Positions 51,092-57,791 of a DNA stretch of 57,791 nt are shown here, one piece after another. The DNA is taken from the NCBI GenBank assembly GCA_016841185.1, contig JAENZQ010000025.1, forward strand, positions 1-57,791, written 5' to 3'. The position numbers and the translations under genes were made by a program. Every line of letters starts with the position of its first letter. Positions within the stretch are counted from its first letter, which is position 1. The stretch comes from Anaerovorax odorimutans (lineage in GTDB: Bacteria; Bacillota; Clostridia; Peptostreptococcales; JAAYPU01). The notes under the pieces were generated by a model. That model was not told the origin of the DNA and did not search any database. It saw only the letters and a list, made by a program, of their open reading frames with translations.

Positions 51092-52540
51092 ATGAGAAAG
51101 AAATTGCCAATACACGACTTTTTGATTGGTCATGCAAGAAAGAATCCTATATCTTTTCATATGCCGGGGCATAAGGGATCGGCAATCTATAAGAGATTGG
51201 GTTATGGAGAATTTCTTAATAATATAATGGATTGTGATATTACGGAAATAGCGGGAGCAGATAACCTTTTTCAAACAGAAGGGATCATCAGAGAATCAAT
51301 GAAGGTGTATGAAAACCTGTACGATTCCAAGAAAAGCTACCTGCTGATTAACGGAACCAGTGGAGGCATAATCGCAGCAATTATGGCGGCTGTTCCTAAA
51401 GGGAAAAAAATAATAATGGCACGAAATTCTCACAAATCTGTTTTTAATGCATTGGGGCTTGCCCATATACAGCCATTGTATGCATATCCGGATATGATTG
51501 AGGAATATGGAATATCCGGAGCGATTCCACCCGAAGAAATAGAAAAACTGCTAAAGAGTAATCCTGACGCTGAAGCTGTGATTCTTCCAAGTCCAAACTA
51601 TTATGGTATCTGTTCGGATATTAATTCTATTGCTGAGATTGTCCATAAATATAACAAGATATTGATCGTTGATCAGGCCCACGGTGCGCACCTAAAGATG
51701 TTCAGTAAGTTTGGCGTTAAAGGCTTGCCGAAATCCGCAGAAGAATCCGGAGCCGATATTGTTATTAACAGTACGCATAAAACGCTGACATCCTATACTC
51801 AAAGCGCTATACTTAATCTTAATACGGACCGTGTTTCACCTTATGTTATTGAAGACAAACTCCAGAGTATTGAAAGCACCAGTCCGTCTTATATTTTGAT
51901 GGCTTCTTTAGATATCAACGCTAATATTCTGCTTCAGCATGGGCAGGAGCTAATGCCCCAATGGGCTGATAATCTAAACATTTTCTATAATGAAGCCGGA
52001 AAAATAGAAGGGATGGAATATATTGACAAGGTTTTGGGTATGGATTGGACTAAAATCAATTTTAGCTTAGGGAGCCTTGGAATCTCCGGGGATGAATTAG
52101 AAAAAATATTATTAGAAAAGTACAGAATTTTTATAGAGCTTTATACAGGCGATCTGGTTATGTGCATGACAGGTATCGGCAATACGAAAACAGATATTGT
52201 ACGCCTTGTCAATGCATTAAAGGAGATTGCATCAGAACGGGCAGGTTTCAGTCAAAAACAGCAGATAAGAACCCGGAATGATTCCGGTCACTTGTTGGCT
52301 TATAAAAAATCGGAGATCTATGAGATACCGAGGGAAAAAATACGTATCCCGCTGCTTCAAGCAGAAGGCAGGATATGTGCTTCAAGTATTATTCCATATC
52401 CGCCGGGTATCCCTCTTGTGTGTCCGGGTGAAAAGTTTGAAAAAGAAATTCTTTACTATATCAAGTCACTGCGGGAGCATGGCGAAAAGGTCATAGGTGT
52501 AAACGCAGCCGGAGAAGTGGTGGTAGGAGCCGATAAATAG
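51092..52540 (+). CDS. Orn/Lys/Arg decarboxylase family protein (fold I, short form)
   Basis: The 482-aa protein is of the aminotransferase-fold Orn/Lys/Arg decarboxylase family. It has FHMPGHKGS at the N-terminus, LINGTSGGIIAAI, VDQAHGAHL (Asp194, His197) and the PLP Lys in NSTHKTLTSYTQSA (Lys230). The C-terminal domain (IPYPPGIPLVCPGE) is the usual small one. It lacks the N-terminal wing of the large inducible E. coli enzymes. Substrate may be arginine, lysine, ornithine or a relative. It is the last gene of the operon and ends at a shared terminator. Confidence 0.9.
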   Translation: MRKKLPIHDFLIGHARKNPISFHMPGHKGSAIYKRLGYGEFLNNIMDCDITEIAGADNLFQTEGIIRESMKVYENLYDSKKSYLLINGTSGGIIAAIMAAVPKGKKIIMARNSHKSVFNALGLAHIQPLYAYPDMIEEYGISGAIPPEEIEKLLKSNPDAEAVILPSPNYYGICSDINSIAEIVHKYNKILIVDQAHGAHLKMFSKFGVKGLPKSAEESGADIVINSTHKTLTSYTQSAILNLNTDRVSPYVIEDKLQSIESTSPSYILMASLDINANILLQHGQELMPQWADNLNIFYNEAGKIEGMEYIDKVLGMDWTKINFSLGSLGISGDELEKILLEKYRIFIELYTGDLVMCMTGIGNTKTDIVRLVNALKEIASERAGFSQKQQIRTRNDSGHLLAYKKSEIYEIPREKIRIPLLQAEGRICASSIIPYPPGIPLVCPGEKFEKEILYYIKSLREHGEKVIGVNAAGEVVVGADK

Positions 52541-52558
52541 ATCGGAATACATTGTAGT

Positions 52559-52586
52559 GGCCTTACCTCGATTTAGAGGAAAGGCC
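52559..52586. terminator. Bidirectional terminator between operon and regulator genes
   Basis: GGCCTT plus CCTC pair with GAGG plus AAGGCC, with one mismatch, around a 6-base loop. It overlaps the last codons of the response regulator gene. Confidence 0.75.
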
Positions 52587-53933
52587 ATACTCTTTTATCT
52601 TATTGTAAAGGTTTTTTCTTGCCAGTTTTAATTCTCTCGCTGAAGAGGCAACATTCCAGTTATTTTTTTCAAGTACTGCTTCAATATAATTTTTTTCAAA
52701 ATTGCTGCGCGCTTCTTTAAGGGAGCGCGCAGCTGATAAAACAGGCTTGGATCCGGTTTTCAATTCTTCCGGAAGATTAGACAGGCTAACGACAGAACCT
52801 CTTGAGAGGACTACCAGCCGTTCAATAATATTTTTTAGTTCACGGACGTTTCCCGGCCAGTTGTAGGCTGAAAAGGCAACCATTATGTCGGGGGGGAACG
52901 GTTCAATGATCTTGTTTAATTCACGGCTCCATACAGCTAAAAAATATTTTGCTAAGATCGGTATATCCTCTTTGCGATCCCTTAGCGGCGGTAAAAAAAT
53001 CGGAACGACGTTAAGTCTGTAGAAAAGATCTTCTCTGAATTTTCCATTCTTGATCTCATCCAATAAATTTTTATTTGTTGAAGCGATCAGCCGAAAGTCA
53101 GTGTGTATAGAAGTGCAACCACCTACTCGCTCGAATTCTTTTTCCTGCAGGACACGCAGAAGTTTTGCCTGGGTTGAAAGCGTCAGTTCGCTGATTTCAT
53201 CAAGCAGCAGAGTGCCTTTGTTTGCCATCTCAAACCGTCCGAGGTGTGTTTTATCAGCACCGGTGAAAGCACCCTTTTCATGTCCGAACAATTCGCTTTC
53301 CAAAACACTTTCAGCAAGAGCGGCACAATTGACTTTAACAAAAGGTTTTCCGGCACGTTTGCTCTTATTATGGATATGACTGGCGATAATCTCCTTACCT
53401 GTACCGCTTTCCCCTGTTATCAGTACTGCAGAATCACTTTTTGCTACGATTTCAATGGTATCCCGAATCTGCTCGATGGATTGACTTTTCCCAATCAGCG
53501 GATTTAGCCTGGAAAGCTCAGCCACCTGTTTTTTTAGAACAATATTTTCCTCATATGTTACGAAAAGCTTCTGTGCACGTTGTACATTGAAAAGCAGCTC
53601 TTCAATATCTGCAGGTTTGACGATGTAAGTAAAAGCCCCGAGCTTGACTGCATCGACAGCACCTGATATGGATCCTTCAGCCGTCAGCACGATAACCTGG
53701 GTCTGACTTCTACGAAGTTTTATGCGCTTGAGAAGCTCTGTACCATCAAGCTTAGGCATAATGATATCTGTGATCACTACCGATATGTAATTGTTTTCGA
53801 TCATATGCAGAGCTTTCGTACTATCAGGCGTGGTCATGATGTTATAGCCGTTCATTTTAAAAATTTGTTCATATACTTTTAATAAATTCAGATCATCGTC
53901 AACAAGAAGAATTTTGTCTTCACTTTTGCTCAT
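52563..53933 (-). CDS. Sigma-54-dependent response regulator (NtrC family)
   Basis: This 456-aa transcription activator has three parts. A receiver domain (1-125) has phosphoacceptor Asp56 in VITDIIMPKLDG. An AAA+ domain (about 145-380) has Walker A GESGTGKE (174-181), the GAFTGA loop (221-226) that contacts sigma-54, and NWPGNVRELKN. A Fis-type helix-turn-helix lies at the end (about 415-456). ATG 53933 is 5 bases after the kinase stop, so the two genes are coupled. With two sigma-54 promoters in the window (39215 and 45129) it is the obvious activator candidate for them. The start 41 codons upstream lies inside the kinase gene and is not used. Confidence 0.95.
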   Translation of the reverse strand: MSKSEDKILLVDDDLNLLKVYEQIFKMNGYNIMTTPDSTKALHMIENNYISVVITDIIMPKLDGTELLKRIKLRRSQTQVIVLTAEGSISGAVDAVKLGAFTYIVKPADIEELLFNVQRAQKLFVTYEENIVLKKQVAELSRLNPLIGKSQSIEQIRDTIEIVAKSDSAVLITGESGTGKEIIASHIHNKSKRAGKPFVKVNCAALAESVLESELFGHEKGAFTGADKTHLGRFEMANKGTLLLDEISELTLSTQAKLLRVLQEKEFERVGGCTSIHTDFRLIASTNKNLLDEIKNGKFREDLFYRLNVVPIFLPPLRDRKEDIPILAKYFLAVWSRELNKIIEPFPPDIMVAFSAYNWPGNVRELKNIIERLVVLSRGSVVSLSNLPEELKTGSKPVLSAARSLKEARSNFEKNYIEAVLEKNNWNVASSARELKLARKNLYNKIKEYGLSSKSR

Positions 53934-53938
53934 GCTAA

Positions 53939-56305
53939 TCAACTCTCTTTCTTTTGTGTAGTAGGAAGGATGACCGTAAAGGTTGTTCCTTTGTCCGGAA
54001 TACTGTGCATTGTGATTTCCCCGGAAAGCTTTTCCACTGCAAGCCTGGTGACCCACAGGCCAAGGCCCGTTCCGCCTCCGCCTTCCCGGGCAGTAAAGAA
54101 GGGCTTGAAAATTTCACTCTGCATATTATACGGGATTCCTATACCTTCATCTCTAATAGACAACTGGATTTTATCATCATCTGTCCGGCAGTATTGACCT
54201 CTTATGGTCAGCTTTCCGCCCTTTTGCATGGCCTGGATTGCATTGGCTATCAGATTCAGAAGGATGTGTTTTATGGCATCCAGCTGGCAGCTAATGATAA
54301 ACGGGGCCGGATTAAGTAAAACATCAGTTTTAATACTGTTTTTAGTTATATTTCTCTTTTCAAGCAGAAGGATCTGGTCAATGATCTTGCCGATATCTAC
54401 GTTTTCCTGAGAGTGTTTTGATTTGGCTGAGAATTCAAGCAGATTGAAGATGACATTTTCCGAATTCTCGATACTTGCATCTATTATATCAATATTTGCA
54501 GTAATATTCGGATCGGCATAATTTTTAGTCTTATTTCTTAATAAATAAGAGGCACCTTTCATTATTGCCATTGGATTCTTAAGTTCGTGGGCGATAGCAG
54601 AGGATAACTGTCCGACACCGGCGAGTTTTTCAGCTTGAGCCAGCTCTTTTTCCATTAATATTCTGTTTGTGATGTTCTGACTGTAAACAATAATTTCTTC
54701 AATATTACCATTATCATTAATAATCGGATAATAAGCATTTGAGAAGATATCACTGCCATTACCTATCTGTTTATGAACAGGTTTTCCCGTGGACAGTGCT
54801 TCATCAAAGCCGCAATTGCTGCAACAGAAACTTTGTCCGGCTATGGATCTGAAACAGTATGTTTCTATAATCTCTTTATCAAGTTTTCCAAACCGGTAGA
54901 ATCCTTTTTTGTTTAGCATTTTAATTTTCCTATCAGGAGACAAGATCATGAGCAGACCTCCAATGCTGTTGAAAACCGTTTCCACTTGATTAGTTCTTCG
55001 AATTAAACTTTCTGTATAACTTTTAAGCTTGGCACTCATAGTATTAAATGCACTGGATAGAATCTCAATTTCCTGAAAATTGGAAATAATATCCTGATTG
55101 TCAAAATTACCTTCTGAAAGTTTTTGTGCATGATCGGTCAATTGTTTGAATGGTTTTGAATATTGGCGATATACATATATAGAGAGGATACTGAACAGAA
55201 AAAGCGAGAAAGTTAAAAACGCATATATACTTGATGTTTGAACCCTGTTACTGACCAGAAAGCTATTCTGGTTCACATCGATTCCGAGAGCCCAGCCTTG
55301 ATCCGGTATCTGAGAGTAGGCTACCAAGTGGGTATTATTCCCTGACTGATACCGGCCTATGCCGGTCAGGCTATTCATCATGCATTCAATAATATTGGCT
55401 TGGGCATTGCTCAATTCTTCGTCAAAGATACTTCGTTTCAGTGGTACGCCCTGCCGGCTGCCAATCTCAAGAACATCCGGATGATAAATTATATTTCCAT
55501 TACTATCGATGAGGAAAGCAAATCCGGTATCGCCGACTCGAAAATCTGCAAGGATATCTTCCCGAAGGGTATCCAGTCTTAAATCAAGGGAAAGGATACC
55601 TAAAAGGGTGTCTCCGTCATATAGGGGTGTCGAGCAGGTAATCATCCAGCCTGTCAAAAGATAATCATAATAAGGCTGCGTCCAAATAGTTTTACCTTCA
55701 GGATTATTCTCTTTATTGGCAGTTGCATAGAATACATCCAATCTTTGATCGTGGTCGGGTTCATATGCCGTGTTGTCTACATACGGGAAAAGCCGCATCA
55801 TGCCGTTTTCCGTCGTTAAATATGCCCACTGAATATATTTATTTCGAGCTATGACCTGACTGAAGAGAGGATCAAGTTTTTCGGTCTTCAAGATTTCTTG
55901 TTCGATCATAGGTGTCAGCACACTGTTGTTGGGCAGATAAATATTTGATAGATTCAATTTTCTGTTTTCAATTTCGGATTGATCAATATTTCTGCCCAAG
56001 ACCCCTCGGTCATCGCGCTTATATTCAGCAGCGATAAAGGATGTGTTTTCATCTTTTGCCGTTAGGTATTCTTTAGCGACATATGCAAGGTTTTGACTTT
56101 CTGCCTTGATATGATCCAGATTGACAGCGAGGACATGAGCCTTTTCCTTTGAGATTTCCTGTATGCTTTCTTCAATATAATGCATATGGAATCGCTTATC
56201 CTGCTGATATAAAAATAAAGTATAAAAGGCCAGAGAAATAATATTAATGATGAAAAACAAAACAATGATCTGGCTTACAATAGTTCTCCTCCGCATATTG
56301 AACAT
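53939..56305 (-). CDS. Membrane sensor histidine kinase with dCache, HAMP and PAS domains
   Basis: The 788-aa kinase pairs with the sigma-54 response regulator. It has membrane helix 1 (TIVSQIIVLFFIINIISLAF, about 8-30), a large extracellular dCache-like ligand domain (to about 340, with DLRLDTLREDI and GFAFLIDSNGNIIYHPD), helix 2, a HAMP domain and a PAS domain. The PAS region carries a cysteine cluster CFRSIAGQSFCCSNCG. HisKA with phospho-His573 (AIAHELKNPM) and an ATPase with NLIANAIQAM, DEGIGIP and GGGGTGLGLW follow. dCache domains of this type often bind amino acids or polyamines. The ligand here is unknown, perhaps the substrate of the operon next door. Confidence 0.93.
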   Translation of the reverse strand: MFNMRRRTIVSQIIVLFFIINIISLAFYTLFLYQQDKRFHMHYIEESIQEISKEKAHVLAVNLDHIKAESQNLAYVAKEYLTAKDENTSFIAAEYKRDDRGVLGRNIDQSEIENRKLNLSNIYLPNNSVLTPMIEQEILKTEKLDPLFSQVIARNKYIQWAYLTTENGMMRLFPYVDNTAYEPDHDQRLDVFYATANKENNPEGKTIWTQPYYDYLLTGWMITCSTPLYDGDTLLGILSLDLRLDTLREDILADFRVGDTGFAFLIDSNGNIIYHPDVLEIGSRQGVPLKRSIFDEELSNAQANIIECMMNSLTGIGRYQSGNNTHLVAYSQIPDQGWALGIDVNQNSFLVSNRVQTSSIYAFLTFSLFLFSILSIYVYRQYSKPFKQLTDHAQKLSEGNFDNQDIISNFQEIEILSSAFNTMSAKLKSYTESLIRRTNQVETVFNSIGGLLMILSPDRKIKMLNKKGFYRFGKLDKEIIETYCFRSIAGQSFCCSNCGFDEALSTGKPVHKQIGNGSDIFSNAYYPIINDNGNIEEIIVYSQNITNRILMEKELAQAEKLAGVGQLSSAIAHELKNPMAIMKGASYLLRNKTKNYADPNITANIDIIDASIENSENVIFNLLEFSAKSKHSQENVDIGKIIDQILLLEKRNITKNSIKTDVLLNPAPFIISCQLDAIKHILLNLIANAIQAMQKGGKLTIRGQYCRTDDDKIQLSIRDEGIGIPYNMQSEIFKPFFTAREGGGGTGLGLWVTRLAVEKLSGEITMHSIPDKGTTFTVILPTTQKKES

Positions 56306-56737
56306 ATTCCCCCTCCATATTTATACGCTGAAATGAATATATATTAAATATATCTTGCCGAACCTATGAAAATTATGGATATATCAGTCTTTAATATCGG
56401 AAGGCTGGAAGCGTATCAGGGACTAATTGTTTAACAAAAATATATCTTTTTCTTTTCATTCAAGTATACCATAGACATAAATGATTTTCTGTTAATTCTC
56501 AATATTCATATAATTATCCCGTGCCGAATTTAAAACGCTGCTGTTATGCGGATTTGAAACATATTTTTAAATTATTTTTTGTATGACGAGATGTTTGGCA
56601 AATTCATAAACGTTCCTGCTGATATATTGACTTTTCACTCTTCTTTTGTACATACTATTTATATATAGGATTGATTTGATTGTTTGCCCTATACTAAAGT
56701 GGAAATATAGAGTGGAAATATAGAAAAGGAGGTTATC
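56306..56737. other. Divergent intergenic region, no gene seen
   Basis: This 432-base AT-rich gap lies between the kinase gene and the next gene. The tandem GTGGAAATATAGA repeated near 56698-56725 directly precedes the ribosome binding site AAAGGAGG. I found no -24/-12 site, no strong terminator and no coding frame. Short inverted repeats are present but not striking. Confidence 0.6.
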
Positions 56738-57791
56738 ATGGATAAATCGAAAGAATATGATCCGAATTTTACAAGGTACCATGATCTGATGAAATTCCGT
56801 GTAAGGGAAATACTATTAGTATCAACTCCGTATGACTCATTTGTTTTGGAGGAGGACGGACATCTTTCCGATAAGATATTCGGTGAATATTTGGATTTAA
56901 ATCTCCAGTTTGTACCGAGAATAGCACATGCATCATCAGCAGAGGAAGCTTTCGATGCGCTTAAAAGCAGGACTTATGACCTTGTCATTACAATGCCCCG
57001 GATCAGTGATATGAATCCCCTGGATTTTAGCAGACGTGTAAAAGAAATTTATCCTGAAAAACCTGTTGTTATGTTGACTTATGAAATTTTGAACAATGAA
57101 ATGCTTGAAGAAATCAGGGAGTCAAAATCAATCGACAGAGTATTTGTCTGGTCAGGCAACAGCCAAATATTGCTTGCAATTATAAAATACGTCGAAGACC
57201 GGGGGAATGTTGAAGAAGACAGCCGGCAAGGTGTACAAGTTATTTTAGTTGTTGATGATTCTCCAAATTACTATTCTCAGTATTTACCTCTGATTTATAC
57301 AGAGATCATGAAACAGACCCGATATCTTATTTCTCATGCCGTTAATGATCTTCATCGCTTGTTGAGGATGCGTGCAAGACCCAAAATTTTATTATCGGAT
57401 TCATTTGAAGAATCTTTAGAAATCATTCGTAAATATCAAAATAATTTACTGGGGATCGTATCGGATGTTGGCTTTTTAAAAGGCGGTACTGTTAATTCCG
57501 GAGCCGGGTTTGAGCTGACTGCTGAAGTCAGGGACAGGATCTCCGATCTTCCGATTTTATTGCAGTCTGAAGAAACTAAAAATTCACAAGAGGCTGAAAA
57601 ACTGGATGTAAGCTTTCTTGACAAGAATTCACCAAATTTATTGAAAGATCTTCGTAATTATATATTGGATCATTACAGCTTCGGAGAGTTTGTATTCAAA
57701 AATCCCCAGGGAGAAGTAATTTCAAAGGCTTCTGATATCTCGAATTTTGAGAGGGTGATCAAGGATTTACCGGATGAAAGCCTTATTTATC
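56738..57791 (+). CDS. Partial gene: two receiver-like domains, probably N-terminus of a PEP/pyruvate-dikinase-type protein
   Basis: ATG 56738, preceded by AAAGGAGG, opens a frame of 351 codons that runs off the right edge. A first receiver-like domain (about 20-130: REILLVSTPYDSFVLEEDG, YDLVITMPRISDM) lacks the phosphoacceptor Asp, which is replaced in DLVITMPR. A second receiver-like domain (about 165-300) has VILVVDDSPNYY and LGIVSDVGFLKGG. The end (EVISKASDISNFERVIKDLPDESLIY) matches the region before the PEP/pyruvate-binding domain in a family of large PPDK-like proteins. The enzyme part lies outside the window, so this is a moderate-confidence call. It is divergent from the sensor kinase. 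Confidence 0.6.
   Translation, partial: MDKSKEYDPNFTRYHDLMKFRVREILLVSTPYDSFVLEEDGHLSDKIFGEYLDLNLQFVPRIAHASSAEEAFDALKSRTYDLVITMPRISDMNPLDFSRRVKEIYPEKPVVMLTYEILNNEMLEEIRESKSIDRVFVWSGNSQILLAIIKYVEDRGNVEEDSRQGVQVILVVDDSPNYYSQYLPLIYTEIMKQTRYLISHAVNDLHRLLRMRARPKILLSDSFEESLEIIRKYQNNLLGIVSDVGFLKGGTVNSGAGFELTAEVRDRISDLPILLQSEETKNSQEAEKLDVSFLDKNSPNLLKDLRNYILDHYSFGEFVFKNPQGEVISKASDISNFERVIKDLPDESLIY

Noticed and set aside
52563-54056. Longer 497-codon start for the response regulator
   Set aside because: The extra 41 codons lie within the kinase reading region and are unlike receiver domains. ATG 53933 starts the domain properly.
1-57791. CRISPR arrays, rRNA or ordinary tRNA genes
   Set aside because: No regularly spaced repeats and no cloverleaf besides the tmRNA ends were noticed on reading. 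A dedicated RNA search was not possible.

Overview
The window looks like chromosomal DNA of an amino-acid-fermenting anaerobic Clostridia-type Bacillota. The signs are a low-GC background, strong AGGAGG-type ribosome binding sites, an NADH-linked [FeFe]-hydrogenase with CcpA-type operators, short-form SerA, tandem type I signal peptidases, an RluA/SmpB/tmRNA neighbourhood and many amino-acid degradation and transport genes. I cannot name the species from sequence alone.

Layout. 0-7 kb: a YihY/BrkB membrane protein, CrcB, a serC-serA-serA operon with two tandem serA copies, and a divergent cofactor-independent phosphoglycerate mutase. 7-15 kb: a small membrane coiled-coil protein, a PBP5-type D,D-carboxypeptidase, the hydCBA hydrogenase operon, a coupled pair of envelope genes ending in a phosphodiester glycosidase, and a MerR-methyltransferase fusion with its own MerR-type promoter. 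15-23 kb: a run of catabolic genes (ATC-hydrolase family, cysteine-desulfidase family, AGCS symporter, RocB-like M20 peptidase, YtcJ-like amidohydrolase). 22-31 kb: housekeeping genes (NUDIX, class II aldolase, citrate synthase, MltG-like protein, RluA, two signal peptidases, a frameshifted TrkA-C gene, smpB, ssrA).

31.6-45 kb is accessory. The 3' end of ssrA is present twice, 232 bp apart, as expected of an old integration site. Next comes a LysR / aspartoacylase-like / TRAP transporter / cysteine-desulfidase-like block whose first genes are clearly more GC-rich than their surroundings. This block is bracketed by two ~60-bp imperfect direct repeats. A second TRAP transporter follows behind a textbook sigma-54 promoter, then IS3-type transposase relics, a YfcC-family carrier and a REP-like palindromic repeat.

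45-56 kb holds the most interesting unit. A six-gene operon encodes a fold-III PLP decarboxylase, an APC permease, a class-III aminotransferase, an acetamidase/formamidase-family protein, a cyclase/kynurenine-formamidase-family protein and a fold-I Orn/Lys/Arg decarboxylase. It sits behind a second sigma-54 promoter and a run of GTAAC/GTTAC repeats. It converges on a membrane sensor kinase and an NtrC-type sigma-54 activator. I read this as an inducible amino-acid or polyamine-type catabolic system whose substrate is unknown. The window ends inside a gene starting with two receiver-like domains, probably a PEP/pyruvate-dikinase-type protein.
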